Shown here: positions 49,727 through 58,840 of the stretch, piece after piece
How the letters are laid out: each line of letters begins with the position of its first letter
How positions within the stretch are numbered: position 1 is the stretch's first letter
From: Falsirhodobacter deserti
Lineage (GTDB): Bacteria; Pseudomonadota; Alphaproteobacteria; Rhodobacterales; Rhodobacteraceae
Direction of reading: 5' to 3'
Length of the DNA stretch: 64,000 nt
Assembly: GCF_004015795.1 (NCBI RefSeq)
Contig: NZ_ML137219.1
Location: 131,440-195,439, forward strand
Program-made: the position numbers and the translations under genes
The notes under the pieces: model-generated
The model's database searches: none
What the model saw: only the letters and a program-made list of their open reading frames with translations
What the model was told of the DNA's origin: nothing

Positions 49727-50060
49727 TCTCGCGTGCTCGCACTTACATGGAAACATCCGTCGACAACTTCGCTCTATTCTTGACTCATCTTGTGCCGTAG
49801 CGAATGGCAAGAATGTCCCGCGAGCAGACTCTGCACCCATCATGCCACCGTCGCCGACCCCGCTACTACGGCCCTTTCAGGGAGACCGGGCCTAGGCGGG
49901 CTCACCGCTGCAACTACCGCCCTGCGCCACTTCTACTTCGCCAAACCGCGACGTTTTACTCGGTTACAACACTTCGTGGGGCAGACAGGCGACCGTCAGA
50001 CAGCGATAGGATTGATGACTATCGCACCCGCTCTATGCTCAAGGGTGGCCTCCCCGGTGA
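49727..50060. other. Gene-free gap
   Basis: No convincing coding frame, RNA or repeat was seen in 334 bp. Confidence 0.35.
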
Positions 50061-50320
50061 ATGGTGACTGTCATGCACAGAACATGGGCTGAGGATATCG
50101 TCTTCACGCATCCCGAGTCGGGGCCACGATAGTTTTCCAAGATACAGGCGCGGCGATCATCTTCCTGTTCGAAGAATGGGCTTGGGGTGAAGGCGCTGAA
50201 TTTCGCAAAGCGTCTGAGGCATGTTACCGGTCGATGGAGATGGAGAGTGCCGCCTGCCATGAGGTCGCACGACAGGCGGTCGCGGATGCCCTTGTTTCCG
50301 CAGGTATCAAGATAAGGTAG
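50061..50320 (+). pseudogene. DUF982-like small protein with a frameshift
   Basis: The first frame starts MVTVMHRTWAEDIVFTHPES and hits a TAG at 50140-50143. A second frame continues TIVFQDTGAAIIFLFEEWAW, then FRKASEACYRSM and ARQAVADALVSAGIKIR, with a stop at 50318-50320. The joined product of about 85 residues fits the pattern of DUF982 proteins, which are common small proteins of unknown role in Rhizobiales and Rhodobacterales. A one-base indel near 50138 explains the break. Confidence 0.45.
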
Positions 50321-50390
50321 CCTTATGCTGCAAGCGATTTTTGATTCCTTCTAGCTAGCTTGGTGCAAAGGCAAGTATTTCTGGAAGCGA

Positions 50391-50403
50391 GCTCCCGCAA
50401 CCA
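50391..50403 (+). repeat. Second copy of the tRNA-end att core
   Basis: GCTCCCGCAACCA matches 2320-2332 exactly and in the same direction, 48,071 bp away. Left of it the tRNA T-loop is not preserved, so only the core was duplicated. As at the tRNA, a recombinase tail and a terminator-like hairpin lie immediately to the right. Confidence 0.6.
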
Positions 50404-50433
50404 TCGTTCCCGACCTGAAATGGTCAGCACCAG

Positions 50434-50456
50434 CCCTCGCAAACCGCGGGGGCTTT
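50434..50456 (+). terminator. Terminator-like hairpin in the recombinase remnant
   Basis: CCCTCGC (50434-50440), a five-base loop and GCGGGGG (50446-50452) pair with one G-T, followed by CTTT. It sits in the same place relative to att as the rrn terminator at 2354-2377, which suggests this arrangement is conserved in the integrase family. Confidence 0.5.
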
Positions 50457-50815
50457 GTCATGTCCGGACCATGGCCTTCCGACAGCGACAGGATCGCAGC
50501 CAGTTCCCCGACCAGTTCCATCCGATGACCTCCACGGGCCTCCGCGTCCGGGATCATCCGGATCTCCGACACCAACCCGCGCAACGCCTCCGTCGCCTCC
50601 AGCTTCACCGAAGGGTCCGACAGGGCCGAGGAGAGATCGGCGATCTTCCCCTTGTAATGATCGGCCAGGCGCGGATGGAGCCGCAGGGCAGGGGGCTCGG
50701 GGGTGTCGGCAAGGGCGGAGGACAGCCGCGCTTTCTCGACCTTCAGCTCCTACATCCGCGTCTTCATCGATGGGTCATACATCCCGTCCTCAATGGCCGA
50801 CAGGATCCAACCTAA

Positions 50816-50990
50816 CTAACAGAATTCACTATTAATATTGTTTTTCACAAACCGGAATAGGAAAGCTAGATACAAAGAGAGACTATAGGTAGCTAAAGCT
50901 ACCTCGTCTGCCCCTTACGCCGGGGAGGCGCTCCGTCAGCTCGATATCAATGCGGGGCATTATTATCGAGCCGACTGTGCGGGCTTCGCC
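50816..50990. other. AT-rich junction before the truncated IS3 element
   Basis: No gene. AGGTAGCT (50887-50894) and AGCTACCT (50897-50904) form a perfect palindrome split by AA. The AT-rich patch 50817-50885 differs from the rest of the window and may be the scar of a deletion. Confidence 0.4.
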
Positions 50991-51978
50991 GACGTGAAGA
51001 CCCTGCATGCCAAGATCGGAGAGCTGACGCTGGAGAACGATTTTTTGTCCGTCGCGCTCGGCAAGGCGGGTCTTCTGCCGAGCGCAAGAAAATGATCGAT
51101 CCCACCGCGAAGCTCAGCGTCAGCCGCCAGGCCATCGTGCTGGGGATCAGTCGGAGCAGCGTCTATTACAAGCAGCGTCCGGTCGCGGATGCCGATCTGA
51201 AGCTGATGCACCGGATCGACAAGCTGCACATGGAGTTCCCGTTCGCGGGCAGCCGGATGCTGCGGGCCCTGCTGGTGCAGGAAGGCTTCAAGGTCGGGCG
51301 GCTGCACGTTGCCACGCTGATGAAACGCATGGGCATCCAGGCGCTCTATCGCAAGCCGAACACCTCGAAACCGGCTCGCGGACACAAGATCTACCCATAT
51401 CTGCTAAGGAAGCTGCCCATCATCCGGCCCAACCAGGTCTGGGCGATGGACATCACCTACATTCCCATGGCGCGCGGCTTCATCTACCTCGCCGCCGTAT
51501 TGGACTGGTTCACCCGCCGCGTTCTGGCATGGCGGGTGTCGATCACGCTGGAGGCGGATTTTTGCATCGAAGCTGTGGAGGAAGCGCTTGCGCGTCACGG
51601 CACGCCCGAGATCTTCAACACGGATCAGGGCAGCCAATTCACCTCGACCGACTTCATCAAGGTTCTGGCCGCACGCGAGATCAAGATCAGCATGGACGGC
51701 AAGGGAGCCTGGCGCGACAACGTCTTCGTCGAGCGCCTCTGGCGGACCATCAAATACGAGGAGGTCTACCTGCGGGCCTATGCCAGCGTCTCGGAGGCAC
51801 GCGCGTCGATTGGCCGTTATCTCGGCTTTTACAACAGCCGCCGCCCACACTCCGCGCTTGACGAGAAAACGCCCGATCAGGCCTACTTCAACCAGCCGAT
51901 GCCCGAAGCGGTGGCGGCGTAACCGAGGCGGAAAATCACTTAGAAAACGCCCGGAACCTGTTCAGACAAACCGAACCA
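50991..51978 (+). mobile_element. IS3-family element, right part only (~990 bp)
   Basis: This piece carries the last 33 codons of orfA, the complete orfB and the right terminus, whose inverse reads TGGTTCGGTTTGTCTGAACA and ends at 51978. Bases 50991-51218 are nearly identical to 30784-31011 of the left-part copy. Without the left end and most of orfA the element cannot move by itself. Confidence 0.82.
51092..51922 (+). CDS. IS3-family OrfB transposase
   Basis: A 276-residue DDE transposase, complete. Catalytic residues are in WAMDITYIP (Asp), FNTDQGSQFTS (Asp) and NVFVERLWRTIKYEEVY (Glu). The N-terminus KLSVSRQAIVLGISRSSVYY and the end FYNSRRPHSALDEKTPDQAY are standard for the family. The frame is open but its OrfA partner is cut, so it is probably not productive unless supplied in trans. 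Confidence 0.92.
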   Translation: MIDPTAKLSVSRQAIVLGISRSSVYYKQRPVADADLKLMHRIDKLHMEFPFAGSRMLRALLVQEGFKVGRLHVATLMKRMGIQALYRKPNTSKPARGHKIYPYLLRKLPIIRPNQVWAMDITYIPMARGFIYLAAVLDWFTRRVLAWRVSITLEADFCIEAVEEALARHGTPEIFNTDQGSQFTSTDFIKVLAAREIKISMDGKGAWRDNVFVERLWRTIKYEEVYLRAYASVSEARASIGRYLGFYNSRRPHSALDEKTPDQAYFNQPMPEAVAA

Positions 51979-52099
51979 CCTCTCATCGTTCAGGTTGATC
52001 TTGGGGATGCAAGCTCGATCGGCTGGTTCAGGCTGATCGAACTTGCCGCTTGGGGCTGCGCATGGCACCCCGGGACCCGCAACTTTCACGCTTCCGGTG

Positions 52100-52137
52100 G
52101 CGGATGCATTCGCCGGACAGGCCGCGAATGCATCCGC
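52100..52137 (-). terminator. Strong hairpin after dctM
   Basis: GCGGATGCATTCGC (52100-52113) and its exact inverse (52124-52137) give a 14-bp stem with a 10-base loop, starting 5 bp beyond the dctM stop. No T-run follows, but position and stability suggest the end of the dctPQM transcript. Confidence 0.6.
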
Positions 52138-52141
52138 TTGA

Positions 52142-53467
52142 TCAGTTCATCCCCAGAAGGCGCGGAAGTGTCAGCGTCAGGGCTGGCACGTAGGTGATGA
52201 GCATCAGGAAGGTCAGGGCCGTCAGCAGCCAGGGCAGGGTGGCGCGGCTTACCTCGGTCAGGCCAAGGCGCGATATGGCCGATCCGACGTAGAGGTTCAG
52301 GCCCACGGGGGGCGTGCACAGCCCGATCTCCATGTTCACGATCATCATGATCCCGAAATGCACCGGGTCGACACCAAGCGCGACGGCGACGGGGTAAAGG
52401 ATCGGCGCCATGATCAGGACAATGGCCGACGGCTCCATCACCATGCCGATCAGAAGCAGCATCACGTTCACGATCAGCAGGAAGCCGATCTTTCCAAAGC
52501 CCAGATCCGTGATCCATGCCGACAGCGCCTGCGGGATCTGCTCGGACGTCAGGATGAAGGCGAACATCACGGCGTTGGTGATAATGTAAAGCAGCATTGC
52601 CGACATCGCGGCCGAGGTGAGCAGCACCCGCGGCACATCCCGCAGGCTGATATCCTTGTAGACCCAGACCGCGATGACGAAGGCATAAACGGCGCTGACG
52701 GCGGCGGCCTCGGTCGGGGTGAAGATGCCGCCATAGATGCCGCCCATGATGATGACGATCAGCAGCAGGCCCCAGACGGATTCGCGGAAGGCCTTCCAGC
52801 GGGTGCGGAAATTCGCCCGCGGCATGCGCGGATAACCGCCCTTCCACGCCTGCCACACGGTCGTGCCGCCCAGCATGGAGGCCAGCATCAGCCCCGGCAC
52901 CACCCCCGCCATGAACATCGTCCCGATGGAGGCGGACATCACCGTTGCCCCGTCCGGCCCCGTCACCACCATCCCCGAGGTGGCGACCGCGTACATCACC
53001 ATCACGATGGAGGGCGGGATCAGGATGCCAAGGCCGCCCGCGGTCGCGATGGACCCTACGCCGAATTGCGGCGGATAGCCCTGCTTCACCATGGCCGGGA
53101 TCAGGATGGACCCGACCGCCATTACCGTCGCAGGAGAGGAGCCGGAAATCGCGGCAAACATCGCGCAGGCCAGCACCGCCGCCACGCCCATGCCGCCATA
53201 CCAGTGGCCCACCATCGCGGTGGCAAAGCGGATCATCCGCCGCGCCACGCCGCCATGCGTCAGGAAGTTGCCCGCAAGGATGAAGAACGGGATCGCCATG
53301 ATCTCGAACTTCTCGATCCCAGTGAACAGTTTCAGCGCGATGCTGTCCATCGGGATTTCGGTAAAGGCGAACAGGAAGGAAAACACCGTCAGGCCAAGCG
53401 CGATCGATACGGGCATGCCGGTGATCAGCAAAAGCGCAAGTATCAGGAAGATGATGATCGCGGTCAT
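52142..53467 (-). CDS. dctM: C4-dicarboxylate TRAP transporter, large permease
   Basis: A 441-residue integral membrane protein with about 12 helices, the main transport subunit of a DctPQM-type TRAP system. Family blocks are GMPVSIALGLTVFSFLF, IPFFILAGNFLTHGG, SGSSPATVMAVGSILIPAM, GIFTPTEAAAVSAVYA and ICTPPVG-like GLCTPPVGLNLYV. Its ATG overlaps the stop of dctQ by four bases. It uses a sodium gradient rather than ATP. It is the last gene of the leftward dctP-dctQ-dctM operon. Confidence 0.95.
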   Translation of the reverse strand: MTAIIIFLILALLLITGMPVSIALGLTVFSFLFAFTEIPMDSIALKLFTGIEKFEIMAIPFFILAGNFLTHGGVARRMIRFATAMVGHWYGGMGVAAVLACAMFAAISGSSPATVMAVGSILIPAMVKQGYPPQFGVGSIATAGGLGILIPPSIVMVMYAVATSGMVVTGPDGATVMSASIGTMFMAGVVPGLMLASMLGGTTVWQAWKGGYPRMPRANFRTRWKAFRESVWGLLLIVIIMGGIYGGIFTPTEAAAVSAVYAFVIAVWVYKDISLRDVPRVLLTSAAMSAMLLYIITNAVMFAFILTSEQIPQALSAWITDLGFGKIGFLLIVNVMLLLIGMVMEPSAIVLIMAPILYPVAVALGVDPVHFGIMMIVNMEIGLCTPPVGLNLYVGSAISRLGLTEVSRATLPWLLTALTFLMLITYVPALTLTLPRLLGMN

Positions 53468-54093
53468 GCCTTGCCCTCCGATGCGGCGGCGGCTTCGTCC
53501 TCGACGCCGTCAACGGCACCGACATCGTGATGGGCGATTTCGCCCGTTGTCAGGAACATCCACAGCGCCTGGATGAAGCGGAAGCACATCAGCGCGGACC
53601 CCAGCGGCACCGCGAGGTAGACGATCCACATCTTGATCTCCAGATCCGGAGAGATCTGGCCACCGTGATAGACGTGATAAACAAAATCCGTCCCGATCCA
53701 GACAAGGATGCCCGTGAACAGGATGCCGCCCGACATGGCGATTGCGGTGATGACGGTGCGCGCCGTGCCGGTCAGCCGCTGCGCAAGGATGTCCACGCCC
53801 ACATGGATGCCGATCCGCACGCCATAGGCGGCGCCGAACTTGGCCATCCACACGAACAGATAGATGCAGGTTTCCTGCGCCCATGTCAGCCGGATGGAGT
53901 TGATGGCCTTGAAGGACGACCGTGCGGCATCCATCAGGGCGGGCATGTCATGGCTGCGGGCAAAGCCCACCATGTCGGCGGCAAGGCCGATGGAGAAACG
54001 GTGAACGACGGCCACGAAGATCAGCACGACCGCCACGGCCATGAGGATGGAGATGAGGGTTTCTTCGAGGCGGTCGAGGATGCGCAGGAACAT
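53464..54093 (-). CDS. dctQ: C4-dicarboxylate TRAP transporter, small permease
   Basis: A 209-residue membrane protein with four helices. The N-terminal helix begins after FLRILDRLEETLISILMAVA, and the conserved WAQETCIYLFVWMAKFGAAY and HVGVDIL blocks are present. Between helices 1 and 2 there is a longer loop than in many DctQ proteins (about 35-70), and the C-terminal tail is acidic. It pairs with DctM. The gene starts 48 bp after the dctP stop. Confidence 0.92.
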   Translation of the reverse strand: MFLRILDRLEETLISILMAVAVVLIFVAVVHRFSIGLAADMVGFARSHDMPALMDAARSSFKAINSIRLTWAQETCIYLFVWMAKFGAAYGVRIGIHVGVDILAQRLTGTARTVITAIAMSGGILFTGILVWIGTDFVYHVYHGGQISPDLEIKMWIVYLAVPLGSALMCFRFIQALWMFLTTGEIAHHDVGAVDGVEDEAAAASEGKA

Positions 54094-54141
54094 GGCGGAC
54101 CTCGGATGGTGGGGGCACCATGCGGCACCCCCGGATTGGCG

Positions 54142-55152
54142 TCAGTTGGTGGTGCCGAGCGCGTCATAGACCTTTTGCAGAAGGTCCGCGCCGATGCGGT
54201 CGGCCATTTCCTCATGCACGGGGCGCAGGGTTTCGTACCATTCGGCACGCTCTTCCTCGGTCAGTTCGTGGAATTCGGTCGTGCCGGCATCCATCATGGC
54301 CTGCAGGGCGCGGTCGTTCTCATCCTCGGCGATGCCATTGGCATATTCGGTCGCCTCGGTCATGGCGCGGTCCAGCCCTTCGCGCACATCGGCGGGCAGC
54401 CCGTCCCAGAACGCCTTGTTCACGATGACCGCATAGCCAAGATAGCCGTGCTGCGACAGGGTGGCGTGGGACTGCACCTCGTTCATGCGTTGGGTATACA
54501 TGTTGGAGGGCGGGTTTTCCGTTCCGTCCACGACGCCGGTCTGCAGCGCCTGGTACACCTCGGAAAAGGCCATGACCTGCGGCACCGCGCCAAGCGCCTG
54601 CATCTGCGCTTCAAGGATCTTGGACGACTGGATGCGCATCTTCAGGCCAAGGAAATCGTCCGGTGTCACCAGCGGGCTGTTTGCCGACATGATCTTGAAG
54701 CCGTTATCCCAATAGGCAAGGCCGGTGATGCCCTTCGGCTCCAGCATGTCCAGAAGCTCGCGGCCCACGTCGCCCTCGGTGATCTTGCGCAGATCCTCGC
54801 GGCCGTTGAACAGCATCGGCAGGTCGAACAGTTCGAACTGCTGCACGCCCAAGGGGCCGAACTTCGCAAGCGAGGGGGCAAGCATCTGCACCGCGCCCAG
54901 CTGCAGGGCCTCCAGCTCTTCCTTGTCCTTGTAAAGCTGGCTGTTGGGATAGACTTCGACGCGCACCTTGCCGTCGGTATATTGCTCGGCCAGTTCCTTG
55001 AACTTCTCGGCGCCCTTGCCCTTGGGCGTGTCGGACGCCACGACGTGGCTGAACTTGATGACGATCGGGTCCTGCGCGAAGGATGGCAACGCGGTGGACA
55101 GGGCAATGATCGCGGCGCCTGCAAGGCGCGCGAAGTTGCGACGATTCAGCAT
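54142..55152 (-). CDS. dctP: C4-dicarboxylate TRAP transporter, periplasmic binding protein
   Basis: A 336-residue protein from the ATG at 55152 (GGGAGG upstream). The signal peptide ends near SFAQ. The mature part begins DPIVIKFSHVVASDTPKGKG and contains VEVYPNSQLYKDKEELEALQ, MRIQSSKILEAQMQALGAVP (with the carboxylate-binding Arg of TRAP receptors) and FSEVYQALQTGVVDGTENPP. The match to DctP suggests malate, succinate and fumarate as ligands. It is divergent from dctS. Confidence 0.93.
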   Translation of the reverse strand: MLNRRNFARLAGAAIIALSTALPSFAQDPIVIKFSHVVASDTPKGKGAEKFKELAEQYTDGKVRVEVYPNSQLYKDKEELEALQLGAVQMLAPSLAKFGPLGVQQFELFDLPMLFNGREDLRKITEGDVGRELLDMLEPKGITGLAYWDNGFKIMSANSPLVTPDDFLGLKMRIQSSKILEAQMQALGAVPQVMAFSEVYQALQTGVVDGTENPPSNMYTQRMNEVQSHATLSQHGYLGYAVIVNKAFWDGLPADVREGLDRAMTEATEYANGIAEDENDRALQAMMDAGTTEFHELTEEERAEWYETLRPVHEEMADRIGADLLQKVYDALGTTN

Positions 55153-55259
55153 GGTCTTCCTCCCGTTGATCCCGCCCTCCCCGGCGGGTCCTGTCATTTC
55201 TTGCCATGCGCGGCGCGGCGCAGCTATTGTGGGTTTCCGCAATAGGGAGATGCGGCAGC

Positions 55260-57263
55260 GTGGAAGATGATACCGGCAGTCGGGCCGCCCGCGCGGCAGC
55301 GGGCGACCCGTGGGTGCCGCAGGGACGGATCGCGCAGGGCCGCGGCCTTGACCTGCTGTCGCTGGTTCCGCTTGTCACGATCATCGCGCTGGTCACGCTG
55401 GTGGCCGGCGTCGTCTGGGCCGTCAGCCGGAACGAGGCGGCGCAGGCGCGCGTGAAGCTGGCCACCGATGCGCTTTGGGTCGAACAAACGCTGCGGTTCC
55501 AGATGTCGCTGGACGAGGACATGCTGGCGCGGCTGGCGCTGGAGGCCGCAGGCGGCACCCCGGAAGACATGCTGGACGCCCGGGCGCGGCTGCACCTTGC
55601 CAACAACCCCGAGGTGCTGTCGCTGGCATGGCACGATGCGGCGGGCCGGAGGGTGCGCGTTCTTCCGGGGGCAGGCGCGCCGGGCGATCCCTTGCTGATG
55701 GCGACGCTGGTGCAGTCGGGCGCGCGGCCCGCGCGTCCGGTTTACGGCGATGTCGCGCCCGACGGCACGGTGACGATGGCGCTTGCGGGGCATGACGGAT
55801 TCCTGTCGGCAACCATTTCCCTGCCGCTTCTGCTGGACCGGCATGTGCCGTGGTGGATCGCGGAACAATACGGCGTGCGCATCTTCGGAACCGGCGGCCA
55901 GTCCTATGCGGAACGCCAGCGGCTGCAGCCAGCACCCGATGCCCCAACGCATGCGATCAGCTTCGATCCGCCCCTGCGCGGCACCTTCCTTGGCATCACC
56001 GCCTATGAGGCGCCCAAGGCGCTTCAGTCGGCGCTGCCGATGGGGGTCATCGCGGCACTGGCCGCCTTTGCGATCCTTGCGCTGCTGATCGTGCAGCGCA
56101 ATGCCGACCGGCGGCGCGCGGCCGAAGACCGGTGGCGCGAGGAGACGGCCTTCCGCCGCTCGATGGAGGAAAGCCTGACCGTGGGCTTGCGGGCAAAGGA
56201 TCACGAGGGGCGGGTGCTTTACGTGAACCCGGCCTTTTGCAACCTTGTCGGGCGCGATGCGCAGGATCTGGTCGGGCAGGTTCCGCCCATGCCCTATTGG
56301 GATCCCGAACACCTGCCCGAAACAGAGGCACGCCAGTTGCAACTGAAGGCGGGCGGGCGGATCCCGCGAAGCTTTCAGACGCGCTTTCTTCATCGTGACG
56401 GGCACGGCATCGACGTTCAGGTTTATGAAGCGCCCCTTGTGGATGCGCAGGGGGTTCATCGCGGCTGGATGGGGTCAGTCATCGACCTGACAGATCACAA
56501 GCGCGCCGAACGCATGGCCCGCGCGCAGGAAGACGCGCTGGCGCGCACGGGCCGGCTGGTGACGCTGGGCGAAATGGCCTCCACCCTTGCGCATGAATTG
56601 AACCAGCCCTTGTCGGCCATCGCCTCCTATGCTGCCGGCATGGCCAACCTGATGGAGCGGGATGACACCAACATCGCCCTGTTGCAGCAGGCGAACGGGA
56701 AGCTGGCGCGGCAGGCCGACCGGGCGGGCCAGATCATCCGCCACATCCAGGACCTGGTGAAGAAACGCGCCCCTTGCTTCGCCCCCACGCGGCTGGACGA
56801 GGTGGTGGCCGGAACCATCGGCTTTCTTTCGGCCGATGCACGCGCCCATCGGGTGGCCCTGCGGTCGCGGATCGATGCGGCGCCGGTGGTGGATGCCGAC
56901 CGCGTGCTGCTGGAACAGGTGCTGATGAACCTGATCCGCAACGGAATGGAGGCGATGGCCGAAACACGCATGGCGGATGTGCTTTGCGTGCGGCTGGCCG
57001 AACAGGACGGGCAGGCCGTGATAGAGGTGGCCGATCGCGGCGCGGGCATCGCGCCCGACATCGCGGGCCGCCTGTTCGACGCTTTCGCGACAACGAAACC
57101 ACAGGGGATGGGCATGGGGCTGAAGATCTGCCGGTCGATCATCGAACTGCATGGGGGGCGGCTTGACCATCGGCCAAACCCCGAAGGCGGCACGATCTTC
57201 CGAATCACGCTGCCGGTGCAGGCCGCACAGGACAACACGGATGCAGGCGAGGGGCCGACATGA
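55260..57263 (+). CDS. dctS: Sensor histidine kinase of the C4-dicarboxylate system
   Basis: About 667 residues from a GTG at 55260, preceded by GGGAG. There is a transmembrane helix near 33-54, a periplasmic sensor domain to about 258, a second helix near 259-279, a PAS domain (about 297-412), a HisKA domain with phospho-acceptor His445 in LAHELNQPLSAI, and an ATPase domain (LMNLIRNGMEAM, DRGAGIAPD, GMGMGLKICRSII). The divergent position next to dctPQM and the FixJ-type partner match DctS of Rhodobacter capsulatus, which senses external C4-dicarboxylates. The stop overlaps dctR. Confidence 0.9.
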   Translation: MEDDTGSRAARAAAGDPWVPQGRIAQGRGLDLLSLVPLVTIIALVTLVAGVVWAVSRNEAAQARVKLATDALWVEQTLRFQMSLDEDMLARLALEAAGGTPEDMLDARARLHLANNPEVLSLAWHDAAGRRVRVLPGAGAPGDPLLMATLVQSGARPARPVYGDVAPDGTVTMALAGHDGFLSATISLPLLLDRHVPWWIAEQYGVRIFGTGGQSYAERQRLQPAPDAPTHAISFDPPLRGTFLGITAYEAPKALQSALPMGVIAALAAFAILALLIVQRNADRRRAAEDRWREETAFRRSMEESLTVGLRAKDHEGRVLYVNPAFCNLVGRDAQDLVGQVPPMPYWDPEHLPETEARQLQLKAGGRIPRSFQTRFLHRDGHGIDVQVYEAPLVDAQGVHRGWMGSVIDLTDHKRAERMARAQEDALARTGRLVTLGEMASTLAHELNQPLSAIASYAAGMANLMERDDTNIALLQQANGKLARQADRAGQIIRHIQDLVKKRAPCFAPTRLDEVVAGTIGFLSADARAHRVALRSRIDAAPVVDADRVLLEQVLMNLIRNGMEAMAETRMADVLCVRLAEQDGQAVIEVADRGAGIAPDIAGRLFDAFATTKPQGMGMGLKICRSIIELHGGRLDHRPNPEGGTIFRITLPVQAAQDNTDAGEGPT

Positions 57264-57856
57264 TCCACATCATCGACGACGAGGAGCCGATCCGCGATGC
57301 GCTGTCCTTCCTGTTCGCCTCTCGCGGGATCGAGGCGCAGGGCTGGCCCTCGGGCGAGGCGTTTTTGCAGGCGCAGCCCGTGACCCCCTGTTCCTGCATC
57401 ATCCTTGATGTGCGCATGCCGGGTTTGGCCGGACCGGAGGTTTTCCAGCGGCTGAAGGCGGCAGGGCAGCAGGCCCCCGTGATCTTCCTGACCGGCCATG
57501 CGGACGTGCCCGTGGCGGTTGGCGCGCTGAAGGCCGGCGCGTTCGATTTTCTGGAAAAGCCGTTCAACGACAACCAGATCGTGGATCTGGCGCTGCGCGC
57601 CATTGCGCTGCATGAAAGCGCCTGCGCCGCCGCGCGGCATCACAAGGATCTGGCGGCCCGCCGCGCCAGCCTTTCCCCCCGCGAAGAGGAGGTGATGCAG
57701 CTGATGCTTTCAGGCGTGCCGAACAAGCAGATCGCGGACATCCTGCACATCGCCACCCGCACCGTGGAGGTGCATCGCGGCCGGGTTCTGGCCAAGATGG
57801 GCGCCCGCAATGGAATAGAGCTGGCCGTGATGCTGCCGCAGGATGCCCGCCGCTGA
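57260..57856 (+). CDS. dctR: Response regulator of the C4-dicarboxylate system (FixJ/LuxR type)
   Basis: A 198-residue regulator. The receiver domain has the acidic pair in IIDDEEP, phospho-acceptor Asp50 in IILDVRMPG, and Lys in FLEKPF. The LuxR-type helix-turn-helix reads LSPREEEVMQLMLSGVPNKQ followed by ATRTVEVHRGRVLAKMG. As in R. capsulatus DctR, it should activate dctP transcription when phosphorylated by DctS. The gene overlaps dctS by four bases (ATGA) and ends next to the convergent DeoR gene. Confidence 0.92.
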   Translation: MIHIIDDEEPIRDALSFLFASRGIEAQGWPSGEAFLQAQPVTPCSCIILDVRMPGLAGPEVFQRLKAAGQQAPVIFLTGHADVPVAVGALKAGAFDFLEKPFNDNQIVDLALRAIALHESACAAARHHKDLAARRASLSPREEEVMQLMLSGVPNKQIADILHIATRTVEVHRGRVLAKMGARNGIELAVMLPQDARR

Positions 57857-58612
57857 TCACGCATCCCGCGGCGCGATGACCAGCCTCGGCATCGGCGGCC
57901 ACGGGGCGGGGGGCAGGCGATCCGTCACCAGCCAATCCAGCGCCTCCAGCGGCGCGATCGAAACGCGGCTGCGATGCCCCAGCTTTGCGGCATGGGCCAG
58001 CGCCATCCGCCGCTCTGCCGCCTCGAACATGGCCGAGGCAAGCTCCGCCTCGCGCAGGTCGAAATTCGTCAGGCCCGCCGCCGCATCGATCGCAACCGGC
58101 GAGATGACGGCAACATCCACGCGGAAGCGGCGCAGCTGCGCCAGCGTCAGTTCGCCATAAACGCCTTGTCCGGCCTTGTCCGGCACGCCCCCCAGCAGCA
58201 GCGTGTCATGCGACGCCGCCAGCCGCCTTGCCACATGCAGCGAGTTTGTCAGGATGCGCAGATCCGGCCGCGCGGAAAGGGAACGGGCAAAGGCCGCAGT
58301 GGTCGATCCCGCATCGATCAGCAGGCTTGCCCCGCGTGGCAGCAACCGCGCGGCTTCACGCCCGATGGCAAGCTTTTCCGCCGGATGATCCTGAATCCGC
58401 GTCTGGAACGACGCCTCCGGATCGTCGGGGGCGGGCGCGATGACGGCCCCGCCGCGAACGCGCAGGATGTCGCCCGCCGCCGCCATTTCTTCCAGATCCG
58501 CCCGCAGCGTTTCGCGCGTCACCCCCGTGTCCCGCACAAGGTCGGAAATCGACACGCGCCCGCTGACGCCCAGCTTCTGACGGATCAGCTTGTGCCGTTC
58601 CACTCGCCACAT
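57857..58612 (-). CDS. DeoR/GlpR-family transcriptional regulator
   Basis: A 251-residue protein with the DeoR helix-turn-helix at the N-terminus (VSISDLVRDTGVTRETLRAD followed by RVRGGAV) and the sugar-phosphate-sensing domain (LIDAGSTTAAFARSL, LTNSLHVARRLA). These regulators repress sugar or polyol catabolic genes and respond to phosphorylated intermediates. The nearest candidate target is the pentitol operon to the right (60268-64000). Its stop is adjacent to that of dctR. Confidence 0.88.
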   Translation of the reverse strand: MWRVERHKLIRQKLGVSGRVSISDLVRDTGVTRETLRADLEEMAAAGDILRVRGGAVIAPAPDDPEASFQTRIQDHPAEKLAIGREAARLLPRGASLLIDAGSTTAAFARSLSARPDLRILTNSLHVARRLAASHDTLLLGGVPDKAGQGVYGELTLAQLRRFRVDVAVISPVAIDAAAGLTNFDLREAELASAMFEAAERRMALAHAAKLGHRSRVSIAPLEALDWLVTDRLPPAPWPPMPRLVIAPRDA

Positions 58613-58655
58613 TCCGGATCCTCCTTTTTCCCGGTGGTCCCAGCTTCGCCAAGGT

Positions 58656-58797
58656 TTGCCAAGTGGTTTCCGTTCCTGTCGTCAGGTCTTCGCAGAAGTG
58701 AATCAGCCCGGTCACATTCGTCATGTTACTGCCCCCACAGCGAATGCAGCACTGGCCAGACGGGTCCGGAACATCGGCATTTGCCAAATATTGCCAA
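58656..58797. promoter_or_regulatory. TTGCCAA repeats upstream of the DeoR gene
   Basis: TTGCCAA occurs at 58656-58662, 58781-58787 and 58791-58797. The last two are 10 bp apart, one helical turn, and are framed by GGCATT (58776-58781) and AATGCC (58795-58800). They lie between the DeoR gene and a divergent small secreted frame, and are candidate operators for the regulator. Confidence 0.45.
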
Positions 58798-58840
58798 TGC
58801 CGCCGCAGCGGCACGACCGTGGACGCGAAAGGATCATTTC

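Larger units (their letters stand above)
50351..50815 (-). pseudogene. C-terminal remnant of a second serine recombinase
   Basis: The minus strand encodes LHPRLADHYKGKIADLSSAL, then EALRGLVSEIRMIPDAEARG and LVGELAAILSLSEG, the classic C-terminal region of large serine recombinases. It ends MVAGARFQ, parallel to the tail of the intact enzyme at 2289. A TAG interrupts the frame at 50750-50752, and the catalytic domain is absent beyond 50815. It is related to but not a copy of the intact recombinase. Confidence 0.82.

Noticed and set aside
53527-55245. 572-residue plus-strand frame opposite dctQ and dctP
   Set aside because: TRAP transporter genes on the minus strand explain the sequence, including the four-base dctQ-dctM overlap.
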